Below are positions 1-12,047 of a stretch of DNA of 64,000 nt, piece after piece. Within the stretch, counting starts at the first letter, position 1; each line of letters begins with the position of its first letter. Under the pieces are notes generated by a model. The model did no database searches and had not been told where the DNA came from. It was given only the letters and a program-made list of their open reading frames with translations. Source of the DNA: Wolfiporia cocos (taxonomy: Eukaryota; Basidiomycota; Agaricomycetes; Polyporales; Phaeolaceae); NCBI GenBank assembly GCA_029448655.1, contig JACCLO010000008.1, positions 3,286,001 through 3,350,000 on the forward strand, given 5' to 3'. Position numbers and translations under genes: made by a program.

Positions 1-1607
1 CCTGGCTGATGGCAGGTGAAACACTTGCCCTTCTTGATGTGATCGTCCCTTTCCTGGGTGGTCATTCGATCTACATCCATTGCATTCGGATCTTTCGGTG
101 CGATTGTCTGCGGAGCACTAGTGCGTCCGTTATTCTGGTTCGAGGCTTGCCACGCCTTTTTCCTGACAAACGGTTTATCCCGTTTCAAGAATATCTTGTA
201 CGTATTCTCGTAGTACGAGGCGGCGGACTGCCATTCGTCAATGGTCGCTGGCAGCGGTCGCACACCGATGATGTATCGGGTCGTGTGTTCGGGTAACCCT
301 TTCTCGAAGAGGGTTATGAGCAACGCGTTTCCGTCCGCGCTGTATCGATCGTACTGGGCCTTTCCGGCCAAGTTGTTGAACTCGGTGATATAATCATCGA
401 TGTCTTTCCTGTCCTGGGTGACGTCCAGGATTTTCTTCCGCGCTTTCTGTACCTCTTCGATGGCTCCGAAGGCCTTCTGAAAGTCTGCATCGAATTGTGC
501 GAGACTAGGCGGGAAGAATCGTTTCGTCAGGGGGTTCGTATAAACCCGGTGATAGTTCTGTTTCCATTGGCCTGTCTTCCCCTTGTTTGAAATATAAGAG
601 AGGATAAAGATCACTCTCTGAACGTCATTTTGGAACGACGTTTCGTACATCGTAAACCAGGAATTGCACTGGTTTATGAAGTTCTGCATGTCGGATCGTT
701 CCCCATCAAATACGTCTGGGGGGTTGATCTTTATCATCGGGGGTCGATAGTACGGGTTTGGCGCCGGAGGTTGAGGCTGCGGTGCATTCGGTGGTGGAGG
801 CCCTCCTCCTCCCGGGTATCCTCCACCCGGGTTTCCTGGGTTTCCTCCGGGGTTCCCTGGGTTCCCTCCAGGGTTTCCTCCTCCGGGGTTCGCAGGGATT
901 CCTCCTCCGAGTCCTCCAGGAGGGGGGGTGTTCCCTCCTCCGAGTCCGAAGTTTCCTCCCAGTCTTCCTCCGCTTGTACCTGCGGAGGTTCGTCCAAATA
1001 GGCCTGAAGGCCATGTTCCTGGGTTTGTCGTTCCCATTCCTCCGCTTGGGCTAGTCCAAGACGGATTTCCTCCGCTACCCATTCCGGGTGCGTTCTGTGG
1101 GGGGTTTCCAAAGAGGTTTGTTCCTCCAGCCATAGGCCCAATCCCACTCTGCGCAAAAGCAGATATAAATCCTGGAGGGTCCTGTCCTCCGGTCTGGCTG
1201 TTATCTGTTCCTGTAAAGTTTCCAGGATTTCTCCCATCATCTCCGATGCGCTCAATTCCTGCCATTCCTGTGGCGCCCGAAGGCTGATTCGTATTTCCAT
1301 CGGCATCGGAGGTTCTGTTGATGGTTTCGGTTTCGTTTTCGGTCAACGTCGCGGTTGACATCGGAGGGATTTCTCCGAATCGTTCGAACGCTTCACGTGT
1401 TATTTCCCAAGCGGTCGTTCTTGCGGAGGGGTACACTTCTACCCACTTCGATGCCCTATCTTCTCTTGGAATGACAACAATTCCTCCGCGATTACGGAAG
1501 GCTCCAATGGTGTCAGTCCACTCGTATCGGTTGAGTCTGTAGACTCCCTGAATGTCCTCGGGCAAGAGTTCAATCAGTCGTGCTGGGAATTCTGGTCCAA
1601 ATATCAT
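1..1607 (-). CDS. gag polyprotein of gypsy element 3 (partial, 3' end outside window)
   Basis: This is the structural Gag protein of a Ty3/gypsy retrotransposon, which would form the cytoplasmic particle packaging element RNA. The start ATG is at 1,607, 46 bp inside the LTR, matching the start of the complete 611-residue copy. The frame is open to the edge, covering about 535 codons. Visible parts are the N-terminal domain, a long Gly/Pro/Asn-rich linker, the capsid-like core, and the beginning of the basic zinc-knuckle region (the knuckle straddles position 1). Antisense and shifted frames over the Gly/Pro linker are also open but only reflect its codon composition. Confidence 0.85.
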   Translation of the reverse strand, partial: MIFGPEFPARLIELLPEDIQGVYRLNRYEWTDTIGAFRNRGGIVVIPREDRASKWVEVYPSARTTAWEITREAFERFGEIPPMSTATLTENETETINRTSDADGNTNQPSGATGMAGIERIGDDGRNPGNFTGTDNSQTGGQDPPGFISAFAQSGIGPMAGGTNLFGNPPQNAPGMGSGGNPSWTSPSGGMGTTNPGTWPSGLFGRTSAGTSGGRLGGNFGLGGGNTPPPGGLGGGIPANPGGGNPGGNPGNPGGNPGNPGGGYPGGGGPPPPNAPQPQPPAPNPYYRPPMIKINPPDVFDGERSDMQNFINQCNSWFTMYETSFQNDVQRVIFILSYISNKGKTGQWKQNYHRVYTNPLTKRFFPPSLAQFDADFQKAFGAIEEVQKARKKILDVTQDRKDIDDYITEFNNLAGKAQYDRYSADGNALLITLFEKGLPEHTTRYIIGVRPLPATIDEWQSAASYYENTYKIFLKRDKPFVRKKAWQASNQNNGRTSAPQTIAPKDPNAMDVDRMTTQERDDHIKKGKCFTCHQP

Positions 1608-1653
1608 GTGCCCTTACACCGTGGTAGGTGAGGGTGTGATAAGCTCGACCTTC

Positions 1654-2360
1654 TGTTACGGGTCGAATACCCGTTCGTATATTCGTGTCGCGAATATAGA
1701 TCGTTCTTCTGCACGTAGGCACGTCGCCGTATGCAAGGCAAATGCTCGTTAGATGCCTTCGGGTCCTAAGTGAAATCCTTAGGAGATCGGTTAATATCCA
1801 ATACGCGTTAGAGGATATAATCTGTTCAGGTGCGAGTCGAATAAAATATAAGACTCGCCTAAGTCCGAGAAGTCAGTGTGCACTTCGAGGACTTAGTCGT
1901 TCGGTTGCTCGAGTGAGAAATACTGAGCGTAGTTTCCTACGTTTGAGAACGAGTATAAGACTTCTTGTTTGTACAACAAGGTCGAGCTGAAGAGCCTCGA
2001 CAGTAAGTACACGAGTTTATATACTACGTTAGCTTTCAGGGGTCAAGTCTGTCCCAGATGTCACCGCTACTATCTACGCTATAGTACCAAACGTTTGATA
2101 AGTATGTAGTGATATATCCGAGACGATAGATAGGAATGATGGCGGTTGAACGCCATCTATCAACTAATAAACGATGAACATGAAACGGTGGCAGAGTTGG
2201 ATCTGCCAGCGATGAAACACGCCCTATAGGCTAGTACAACTGGGGATGCGCCCAGTAGAGTCACGAGTAGCCAGGGGAGTTGGTTGCGCAACAAGTCCCT
2301 GTATCGTATTCGACCGGTGGTGAGTTCTGCAGATATTGAAAAATCAAAATAATCGTAACA
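1654..2360 (-). repeat. 5' LTR of gypsy element 3 (707 bp)
   Basis: It starts TGTTACGGG and ends CGTAACA on the plus strand, homologous along its length to the LTRs at 48,193-48,904 and 56,788-57,506. It carries the internal AAGGTCGAGCT (complement of the self-primer), and the primer site lies just inside the element. Confidence 0.9.
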
Positions 2361-2468
2361 ATTAATCTGCCGCAGCTAGCAGATTGATCTGCGTGCAAAC
2401 CTAGCTGGCAACTGTGATTTCTTAAGCAAAGGGCAGTTGGCAGATTAAAATAGTTGACTGAAACTCTA
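2361..2468. repeat. Arm of tRNA-related foldback element (fragment)
   Basis: About 108 bp match the terminal inverted repeats of the foldback elements at 25,041-25,747 and 28,320-29,007 (shared block with the two AGATTAATCTGC-type motifs and CTTAAG). It is inserted in the first exon of an aspartic protease copy and truncated on its other side by the gypsy LTR. Confidence 0.8.
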
Positions 2469-2572
2469 CCTTTGACAGGATCAAGCACAAGCTTGGTGAC
2501 CACGTTCACCACAGATGAACTGGCCGCAGTGAGAACGATGAGCGCAAGCATGCGTAGCGAGATAACGGCCAT
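2469..2572 (-). pseudogene. Aspartic protease fragment A (first exon only)
   Basis: From the ATG at 2,572 the sequence encodes a hydrophobic signal peptide and the propeptide start, with the VVTKLVLDPVKG motif shared with intact proteases B (12,048-13,755) and C (18,616-20,294). Coding similarity stops at 2,469, where a foldback element is inserted. Nothing of the catalytic domain remains here. About 500 bp of upstream sequence, including a TATA-like CATATATGG near 2,650, match the upstream region of protease C, so this is C's decayed counterpart in the left arm of the inverted duplication. Confidence 0.85.
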
Positions 2573-3089
2573 GGTGGCCAGCTAGAGGTCTTGGTTAGTA
2601 GCTAGCTAGGGAACCGGTCTGAGAATGCCACACAAGAGAGTACTGCCGCCATATATGCCTGAGCTCGAATTGCAGGATGACAGATTATGGGAACCGTGAA
2701 TGCGGCAGCGCGCAGCGGGTACCTGGTAATAGTCTGACCACATGGCGCCACGCTATGTATTCCTGGCCAGCGAATCCTTATTGTGAGGAGGCACATGGGC
2801 CTTCACGCTCAAAGAATCGTGAGATGGCACCACCAGTTTCACAGGGCAGTCTCGGGAAGGAACGACCGTCCTTCTACCACAGGCCGATTGGTGGGTCTAA
2901 GTCAGGGCGCGAGCTCTCAGAGTCGGTGCTGGTGCAATGCAGCCTTGCAGCGAGTTTGAATTTCATAAGACCATAAAGTGAGGTTGAGACTCAGTGCAGT
3001 GAAAGTCAGTACTGGGTCGCAAGCTGAGCACACAGATAGTTCTGAATTCAGTACTCAGTCAGTACTTGTCACAGATTTTACCGGGTCTT
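2573..3089 (-). promoter_or_regulatory. Duplicated upstream region of protease fragment A
   Basis: This region is homologous in inverted orientation to about 18,115-18,615 upstream of protease C. It includes the TATA-like box (2,650-2,657) and the blocks around 2,810-2,950 and 3,000-3,060. It is presumably non-functional now because the gene is destroyed. Confidence 0.6.
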
Positions 3090-3845
3090 CATACCTAAAA
3101 AGACTCGTGTCTGGGATTATATTTCGCATTTTATGCCTTAACTATCACATGCTACACGGGCGCTTAAGCATCACATGATAGTTCCCTTATGGGGCTACAA
3201 TATTGCTTATTAGCACGTGACCGTGAGAATAGCTTAGATAAGCTCTACCACGGTACCAGATCATATAACTGTATAGTTATAAGCCACCCAAACCTTGCCT
3301 AGGTTAGGTACACATGACCTACACGGTCACCTGACAACCAGACACGTCTTGACATGCTACTAAGCTGGTTTACATCAGCGGTCTGGGCAAATGCACCTGA
3401 CCTGCTGACTAACGTTTGCTGTCACAAAGCACAAACATGGACCTATGGTCCAAAGCACATACATGATTGGGCCACTCATTACCTGGTGCCCAAACAAGCG
3501 TGCACTTGCCATTACTGGCTTGCGCACAGACCGTCTAGCTTTAGGGCAGACCATTACTGGCCATTGCAACCCATGTATATAAGCTTGACCTCTAAGGCAT
3601 AGTTGCCTTAGAACTATTCACCTCGTTTGTAACCTGCTATTACCTAGCTTGTTACCACTTGTCTAGTCGACTACCAGCAACACTTACAACCAAGTAAGTA
3701 AGTCCCTAACAATGTGACAGTACTCAGTCACAGAACATTCATGATCAGAGGATTCAAAGGCCATGCATAATGTAAAGCATCGAAGACCTAATCCAGTAAT
3801 CCTCTGTATTGCTCCGACAAGGAATTAGCCAACCTGGTGGTGGTG
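3090..3845. other. Non-coding insert between duplication arm and transposon
   Basis: I see no gene here. The section around 3,520-3,620 (GCTTTAGGGCA and a TATATAAG box) resembles the LTR-like repeat R1 found at 5,646-6,155 and 57,512-57,905, so this is probably decayed LTR sequence. Confidence 0.4.
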
Positions 3846-3852
3846 TCTGAGA

Positions 3853-6175
3853 CCCAGTGAAAGTACCTCATACCAGAACCTACCAATAGATAATGGGTCT
3901 GATAGGAGTTAAAATTGGACGGTAGAATAGCATGCGCTATCTTTTAGGCACCCGGTAACATAGTAGTAGCTACTGTAAGATGCTGAAAGCTATGAAGGTA
4001 GTATTAGGCATGTAGGACGGATACCCAAAAATTTAAAAATTATATCCCCATCTACTGGAAGCTAGAGAAAAACACTCGGGGCCCTGGGTTGAGAAATACT
4101 GCCTGCCAAAAGCTCCCAGAATATATGTACTCATTGCCAGTGGCCTTTACTCCCAAATCAATCAGAACATACAAATTCATATCATTGTCCATCTTATAAG
4201 CTGCCGCAAACTACAGAAAGCTACCAGAACATAATCTGCATCTTTTGATGCAGGTTTCGTGTCATATCAAAAAGTACAAACATCTACCAGAATCCATCCC
4301 AAAATTCCTTGCCTCCCTTGTTGGCGACTAGCAGAAAATACCGGATTGTATCAGTAGAGAGTCCGAGCATATACAATGGAATTTGCGAATTGACCAGGGG
4401 AATCCTATGCATGTATCAGAATCCACCGAATTCTGTCGCTCTAGAAAGCATGCAACTCACTCAAAAAAAAAAAGTGCACGTATCGTCCAGTTCTCTAAGT
4501 TGTCAGGAAGTGACGCCCAATTACTTCTTCTTTTTCTGCAGAGCAAGTCAATATAACTTCACAAACCAAGTAGAGTGAAAAAAAACATACCAGCTCCTTC
4601 TCCATGTCTTTGTATTGCTATGAGAGGTTGAGTATGTGACAAGGAGCTATGGAGAATATAATCCCACCTGAAGCACCTCTTTTGCCAAAGTGTAAAAATG
4701 CTCCTTGAATTCTTCAAGCGTACCTTTGGGATTTTTTCTGTGCCACTCCTTCCCATACAGGTTCCTGAGAGGCATCAGGAAAATGGTTTCACTGTTTACA
4801 ATGCCGTGACTCTGCTCTGGCTCCTGGAAACTGGTATCACCTTGGAGAGGCTGTCCTATGTACGTGCACTGCTTTAAAACTGATAGGCAATAGTGAGAGT
4901 AAACTGATATTCACCTGCATGTGCTCTAGAGGCAGAGCCAGATCCCTCTGCACTTGTTGTGGCATTTTCCTCAGGCTAAATCATATGTGTGGTGAGTCCG
5001 ATTTTTTTGTTGTGTATGCATCACATCTTGGATATATGTGTCATTTAAACTCACTGTCAGATCAATCCTTCTCTTCTCTGTGGGAGTCCTAATAGTCTCA
5101 GGAGGGTTCCCTTCTTCCAATAATTTTTTGCTTCTTTTCGTGGCCGAAGTATGTGCTGCAAGTGACTTTGATGCATTTATTATAGCAGTATAGTGCACAC
5201 AAGCAACAGTACTCTTGTTCTCCACTCACAGAGAGTACATACTGCGCAGCTTTGGGCATTTGTACTTGGAGTGATGGCGGAGTGTGTATCAGAGTATTGT
5301 CTGCTCAAATCACAGGATAGACATGTAATCTGCGTGTCAGCTCAGTACATGGCTTTTTGACTTGTCGTCCACTCAAGGCTTTTTGGAATTGGTGCCCACT
5401 CAAATCTTTTCAACTTGACATCGACCCGCAGCCTCTCCTCTTGACATCTGCTTGGAATAACTTCAGATGTGAGCTTTTTGGGGGAGAATATCTTGAGAAT
5501 ATGAAAATATATTTTCTGGTATGACAAAAGTCTTGGCATCAGTCATCAGACCGCTCATACTCTTGGCATTTAGCTTTTGATATCATTGGGGTAGAAACTG
5601 GTATCTCAATGGTATATTTCTATATTTTCTGGTATTTACAGGTATCCTGTCACAAAACTTTTGATGTCGTCTATAGAATTAACAACACGCCTTCTGTGAG
5701 GGTCAAACTCATGACCTCGTTTGAACAAGGCACGTGCATGTCTTACAGTGGCACGTTACTTACTGTAGATAATGCACGTCTGTGGTAGAGTAGATGAGAT
5801 AACCATTGCATGTTATGTAAGCATTCCAGGTCCTGACCAGTAGGTGTGTGTGCACAGGCCACATCGCTTTAGGGCAGTCATAGTTACTTGGTAGATAGGC
5901 GCTACTCTCATATATATGAGCCTAAGTCTGAGGTGTTGTACCTCAGACTCATCAATTTGGCATTGGGGCTTAGTCCCCGCCTTTACTCCTTATCCCCCTG
6001 CTGTGCTCCTTGAACACTGGTAGTCTGTGGAAGTACCTCAACCTCGCCTTAGGACTTGGTAACCCCTTCGTCAATCTTGTCTTGGGAGTTGGGCTAGTTA
6101 GTAGGGTGTTGGCATTGAGGGATGACCCTAAGAGTTTTGGGTCATATCCCAAGGATATGTGGGACTTTCACTGGG
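3853..6175 (-). mobile_element. DNA transposon T1, left copy, with internal R1 insertion
   Basis: It starts CCCAGTGAAAGT and ends ACTTTCACTGGG, flanked by a 7-bp duplication TCTGAGA (3,846-3,852 and 6,176-6,182). The segment 3,853-5,645 is the exact inverted counterpart of 6,224-8,016. Near the inner end the element carries about 0.5 kb of unrelated LTR-like repeat. No intact transposase is visible. Short ORFs (84, 65, 89 residues) recur identically in both copies, and stretches such as LRNLYGKEWHRKNPKGTLEE look like remnants of a spliced protein of unknown family. Confidence 0.8.
5646..6155 (+). repeat. LTR-like repeat R1, copy a
   Basis: Sequence similar to 48,068-48,192 plus 57,512-57,905, and in reverse to 32,040-32,290. 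Shared landmarks are the GCTTTAGGGCA block, a TATA-like box, then CCTCAGACTCATCAATTTGG followed by CATTGG. This looks like the 3' end of an LTR and adjoining internal sequence of an old retrotransposon. Confidence 0.6.
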
Positions 6176-6204
6176 TCTGAGATCTGAGTGCTAAAGTGCT
6201 GAAG

Positions 6205-8016
6205 CCCAGTGAAAGTCCTTGAGATACCTGTAAATACCAGAAAATATAGAAATATACCATTGAGATACCAGTTTCTACCCCAATGATATCAAAAGCTAAA
6301 TGCCAAGAGTATGAGCGGTCTGATGACTGATGCCAAGACTTTTGTCATACCAGAAAATATATTTTCATATTCTCAAGATATTCTCCCCCAAAAAGCTCAC
6401 ATCTGAAGTTATTCCAAGCAGATGTCAAGAGGAGAGGCTGCGGGTCGATGTCAAGTTGAAAAGATTTGAGTGGGCACCAATTCCAAAAAGCCTTGAGTGG
6501 ACGACAAGTCAAAAAGCCATGTACTGAGCTGACACGCAGATTACATGTCTATCCTGTGATTTGAGCAGACAATACTCTGATACACACTCCGCCATCACTC
6601 CAAGTACAAATGCCCAAAGCTGCGCAGTATGTACTCTCTGTGAGTGGAGAACAAGAGTACTGTTGCTTGTGTGCACTATACTGCTATAATAAATGCATCA
6701 AAGTCACTTGCAGCACATACTTCGGCCACGAAAAGAAGCAAAAAATTATTGGAAGAAGGGAACCCTCCTGAGACTATTAGGACTCCCACAGAGAAGAGAA
6801 GGATTGATCTGACAGTGAGTTTAAATGACACATATATCCAAGATGTGATGCATACACAACAAAAAAATCGGACTCACCACACATATGATTTAGCCTGAGG
6901 AAAATGCCACAACAAGTGCAGAGGGATCTGGCTCTGCCTCTAGAGCACATGCAGGTGAATATCAGTTTACTCTCACTATTGCCTATCAGTTTTAAAGCAG
7001 TGCACGTACATAGGACAGCCTCTCCAAGGTGATACCAGTTTCCAGGAGCCAGAGCAGAGTCACGGCATTGTAAACAGTGAAACCATTTTCCTGATGCCTC
7101 TCAGGAACCTGTATGGGAAGGAGTGGCACAGAAAAAATCCCAAAGGTACGCTTGAAGAATTCAAGGAGCATTTTTACACTTTGGCAAAAGAGGTGCTTCA
7201 GGTGGGATTATATTCTCCATAGCTCCTTGTCACATACTCAACCTCTCATAGCAATACAAAGACATGGAGAAGGAGCTGGTATGTTTTTTTTCACTCTACT
7301 TGGTTTGTGAAGTTATATTGACTTGCTCTGCAGAAAAAGAAGAAGTAATTGGGCGTCACTTCCTGACAACTTAGAGAACTGGACGATACGTGCACTTTTT
7401 TTTTTTGAGTGAGTTGCATGCTTTCTAGAGCGACAGAATTCGGTGGATTCTGATACATGCATAGGATTCCCCTGGTCAATTCGCAAATTCCATTGTATAT
7501 GCTCGGACTCTCTACTGATACAATCCGGTATTTTCTGCTAGTCGCCAACAAGGGAGGCAAGGAATTTTGGGATGGATTCTGGTAGATGTTTGTACTTTTT
7601 GATATGACACGAAACCTGCATCAAAAGATGCAGATTATGTTCTGGTAGCTTTCTGTAGTTTGCGGCAGCTTATAAGATGGACAATGATATGAATTTGTAT
7701 GTTCTGATTGATTTGGGAGTAAAGGCCACTGGCAATGAGTACATATATTCTGGGAGCTTTTGGCAGGCAGTATTTCTCAACCCAGGGCCCCGAGTGTTTT
7801 TCTCTAGCTTCCAGTAGATGGGGATATAATTTTTAAATTTTTGGGTATCCGTCCTACATGCCTAATACTACCTTCATAGCTTTCAGCATCTTACAGTAGC
7901 TACTACTATGTTACCGGGTGCCTAAAAGATAGCGCATGCTATTCTACCGTCCAATTTTAACTCCTATCAGACCCATTATCTATTGGTAGGTTCTGGTATG
8001 AGGTACTTTCACTGGG
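6205..8016 (+). mobile_element. DNA transposon T1, right copy (1,812 bp)
   Basis: Terminal inverted repeats begin CCCAGTGAAAGT at both ends. The flanking 7-bp duplication is GCTGAAG (6,198-6,204 and 8,017-8,023). It lies 29 bp from the left copy in opposite orientation, so the two make a 1.79-kb-arm palindrome with a 578-bp centre. Coding capacity is small and broken, so it is probably non-autonomous. A 7-bp duplication is not typical of hAT (8 bp) or Tc1/mariner (TA), and I leave the superfamily open. Confidence 0.8.
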
Positions 8017-11000
8017 GCTGAAGCACCGGCGAGCAGTTTTGGAAAATGCTCGAGTCTAGGCGCTCGTGAGTTCGGCCGCCCGATCTCATCCTCATGAATT
8101 GATACTCCCGTGTGTCTATGAGAGGCCATCATTGCTAATCACGGAATGTTCCTACAAACTGTTGAGGGGATGGAGAGGAAGATGATCAAAATATCAAATC
8201 GGGACATCAATATACAACTGGCTGTGCATTGGGAAAACTGGAAGTTGCTGCGCTCAACATATTCCATGCGCTGGTGACACAATTCCGTCTTCTCAGCCAT
8301 GAAATCGTTATGGCTGGGATTTAAACACAAAATACAGATCGTTATCGCGGCAAAAGCTAGGTATGGATTTGACTGTAAATGAGGTGTTATTAACCATTTC
8401 TCGATCAACAAGCAGCTGAGGACAGTGAAGTGGTACAAATTTATGTGCAATCGGCTGCTTCTATCCACCCATATGAAGACTCGGAAAGGGAGATAAACCT
8501 GATCTGTAATCTATACATGACACCCAACATACAAGGTCTATTCTTGATGTGTTTCGACCTCAGATTGAAACTGGCTAACATTGGATAGAGGTATCATTTG
8601 TAAATACAAGCAGAAAACTCACGTCGCTAGTAGTGCGTTAACATATACTGTCAGCATTCATTATCAGCCTTAAATTAATGTTAGCGCCTATGTCGGAACC
8701 TTCACCTGTAGCCATCGGGAAGGAAAAGAGGTCAATTGTATTCGTGCCATGTTGACGGTCCTCGATGGCGTATTAGATAACAGCAGCATATGGCATACAC
8801 ATGATTGAATAGTTCCAATGTATCACTTACCGCAACAATGAGAGCGATCTCTATAATACTAATAGTAGTGTTGTGCTTGTAGTGCTTGCCGTGGATGATA
8901 GTATTGACATACCTTAATACGACACCACGTTGGACAGCAGACATGATGAGCTTGGATAGTGTGATGATGGCCCTGTCATACTTGTTGTTGATGGAAAGCC
9001 ACTGTTGTACATGCACGATACATACGAGCTAGGACCATGTTTGCTCTGCTGGAAGGTCCAGCATAAAGTGATGGCAATCACTAAGTCGGTCACAAGAAGT
9101 GAGACTAGCTGGATTAGCAGCTGATACAAGAACCTATGTTCAGGTTGGGTTCCTATGACAGTGATAGGTATTCGCACCGGCGTCCAAGCTAGCAGAAGCC
9201 AATTCCCTGCAGTGTCGCTGTGCCACCTTCATGATCCAGTTTTGATTAAACCTCGTAATGCACTCGGACACCCCTCGAGATACATACACATTGTGAGTGA
9301 TTGCTAATTTATCCAGCAGTAAGCTTTTGAACGGCATCCACGAAAATGACATAAACAGACCAATGCTAAGTCCTACATTCAAGAAGTCATCATATATATC
9401 TGACGTTCGGTGCGGGGGCCCCATGCTCACCGAAAGATAATATTGCTGATATCATCTTGAGTGTCCGTGAGCATGGTTCTAGATGCCTCCAAAAAAGTAC
9501 AATATAGTACTTACCCCAAGGAACACAAGTGGCCATTGAACCCGATGCATTGACGAGACTATCAGCTACCGTCAACGTCGGTGAAGCTATGAACAGTGCT
9601 AGATGATAACGATACTTTTCCAGACAATATGGAGGTAAAATCTGAATTACATCAGCGCGAGGCATCGCTGCCACAGTAGTTGAAAGCTGCATACGATTGC
9701 ACAAAAGCCACCATAACCATCTGTCCCGATCGGTTACCTACAACAAGATACACTGTTGAAATATACTCGCCGACACAAAATATTCAATCTGAAGACATAG
9801 CTGATGATCTGCTGCATTTGAAAGTATAACCGACCGTTACGTACTGCAATTAGCCTGTATATAAACATATTTGCAGCACTCTGCTGATTCGAACATATTG
9901 ATGTTTCTTACCTCATGGTTAGTTGATTGTATGCCAATGTATTGACATTCATATGATCACGCACTAGCACAACCCAAGTTGCCTGTGATTGGAGTATAGT
10001 AATAGCAAATTGCAGTAACTTATGAAGAAGTCTCACCGCCACTGTAATACATGCTTTCCCTGTGTCAAGGATTCTTTGATATGATCAGTGCTCGCGTAAC
10101 GCGTGGATTTGGTGGGTATCAAATTCGAGATACCTGAGAAGAATCACCTGACAGGTGATGCAACATGTAAGATATCTTCGGATGTCACAATGAGAAGGCG
10201 CACCAAAGCTCGGAGAGCAGACCCATCCATCGTGTAATTCCAGAAGTAAAACATAGTCTGAGCAACGCTTATACCATGCAAGCTACTTCACGATCAAGGG
10301 ATATGCAGTAGAAGGATGCTACTGTCCACCAATAGGGCGACTTATGCACCGGAAAACGAACATCCAATCTGCTATTGAAAATGTAAGCGGGGGTCAGACA
10401 TGACTATAGGCAAAAGGCAAACAAGGACGATGTCAAGGAGATGAGAGAGCACACTAACCCTTCTATACCACACGATTGCTGTACTAAGCTTTGACGCTGT
10501 TGGTAGTGCAGGATACGGTTGCTAACATAACCTGCGAATGTGCACCGGCCCCGGCTGTGACATAATGATCATGCCCAGCGCTCGCACCACTTCTCGAAAC
10601 AGCTGCGGATTACGCCTCTTGCATATTCGAATCGTGGTCCGTTCAGGCTCTATCGCGCGGGTCCGCGCGCCCACTTCATCCAGCGCATAACATGGGCGCC
10701 GCGATGGCGTTAACGCCTATCCGGCAGAATGCATGAATCAACGCTGACAGGATTCAGGATACTCTGCCATAGGCCGCAGGTTTGCCTCGACCTTGTTGCA
10801 GGGAGCTCCTCGTTCACTATTTTCTGAGATGCGAACGCATTACTGAGTACTGAGTCGACCCAAATCTGACATTGTACTCGGTCCCGACTTACTTGACTAA
10901 CCAAGAATCCATGATCGTACTGTGGCGTCGCGACCTTAGGCGACATCCCCCGCCACCTATTGCCACTAGTCCTTCTCTCTCCGGGGCTCGTCGCCTGAGC

Positions 11001-11283
11001 CGCGACAATCTCGCTTCACGCTATTCTACGCGACCTTGGGCAACTTTACCTTGAGCTTTAAAGCCTCCTGCGTTCACTTACGGCAGTTCCCTTCCGCTAA
11101 TCACCTCTAGGTCACTTGAAGACTGGGCAAGTGTTACATCCGCGTTACATCCGCGATACTTGGTCCTTCAGTGAGCGTGATGTATTGGCCATTACACAGC
11201 GGAGGATCCCATTCGATGAATGCAATGGGTTTGGGATCTTGTACGTGGTGGGTCACACGAGGTTCTCGTAGCACTTGTAATCG
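8017..11283. repeat. Left arm of inverted duplication (DUF6534 unit)
   Basis: This matches 14,757-18,110 in reverse, with coordinate sums near 26,040 along most of the arm. For example, the block at 10,545-10,600 matches 15,445-15,500, and 11,160-11,283 matches 14,757-14,885. The arms differ by many substitutions and small indels. The duplication continues left of the T1 transposons into the protease A upstream region. Confidence 0.85.
8538..10401 (-). pseudogene. DUF6534-type membrane protein, pseudogene (left arm)
   Basis: DUF6534 proteins are basidiomycete-expanded multipass membrane proteins of unknown function. The start MSDPRLHF at 10,401 is followed by an in-frame stop within the first exon, and a second stop replaces the Gly-Ala-Leu segment present in the right-arm copy. 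Downstream exons retain the DLVIAITLCWTFQQSK motif (around 9,060-9,120), an AVQRG motif near 8,930, and a final exon ending SEVETHQE at 8,538. Several internal exons cannot be joined in frame. I call it a pseudogene because both early stops lie in conserved sequence. Confidence 0.7.
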
Positions 11284-12047
11284 TGCCGCGTGGAGGTTAG
11301 CCAGTTCTTGCTTAAAAACTCTACGTGAAATCTGTTTCAGATCAATTTGTCAGACTAACCCTGCACCACTTCGACGATGGCCGAGTGATATTGAGGTGTA
11401 CCTGTCCAATATAATACCTACTGAAACACAGCTCTGTCTGCCCGATTAGACGTCTGCTGGGCTACTATGCGCACGGCGTCATTTGCACATTGCCGGCATA
11501 CAACCACCTGGCTTGAGAAAGGGATGCTATGCAAGGATTGGGGGTGCAGACAATGGTGTCGGTGTCGTATCCACCCATGCGGATCATGGCGCAGATTTAT
11601 TGACATGTTGCAGCTACGCAGTGACGTACGTGCCGCTCTCAAGAGCCAGAAAGGGAAGAGTCTTGGCTGGTGCGGCAGGAATTAATGCGTACTTGTAATC
11701 TTGCACGCGCACCGGTGAGCATGGTGATTCGAACCCTAGTGGGTCCAGCCAGCAGTGTTTCACTGAGGAGTGGTCCTCGTCTGCTGTTCATCCAAGAGAC
11801 GAACAGAGCTGCTAGAGACCGCCGAGGCTTTGGAAGAGATAACCGCGCGCGGCGTTGAAACAAAGCAGCCTCAAGGTAAAATACGATCAGTCAGAATGTC
11901 GCCTAATCTGTCTTACGCGAGCCAACCGCACGAGAGGGCCGAGCGTGCCGTCTTCGGTGTCAGCACATACACTAATATTTTTATCAAGTATCAGTACATG
12001 CGTTTTCCCTGTCAAGTCTGCGCGAGGTATACAGAGCCTTAGCAGAT
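11284..12047. other. Intergenic spacer between duplication arm and protease B
   Basis: No gene, RNA or repeat recognised. Several 60-75-codon ORFs overlap on both strands without similarity to a family I know. This is the 3' flank of protease B. Confidence 0.4.

Larger units (their letters stand above)
1..2360 (-). mobile_element. Ty3/gypsy element 3: 5' LTR and gag, truncated by window edge
   Basis: This is the 5' end of a second copy of the family seen complete at 48,193-57,506. It reads on the minus strand: 5' LTR (1,654-2,360), a 46-bp leader with the self-primer site, then gag running off the left edge. Numerous substitutions separate its LTR from those of the complete copy, so it is an independent insertion. 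Its outer LTR end abuts a foldback-repeat arm that itself interrupts an aspartic protease fragment, which gives the order protease, then foldback, then gypsy. Confidence 0.9.

Noticed and set aside
5820..6155. Protein-coding exon around the 60-codon minus-strand ORF at 5,970-6,152
   Set aside because: The sequence is part of repeat R1, repeated at 57,512-57,905 without the frame conserved.
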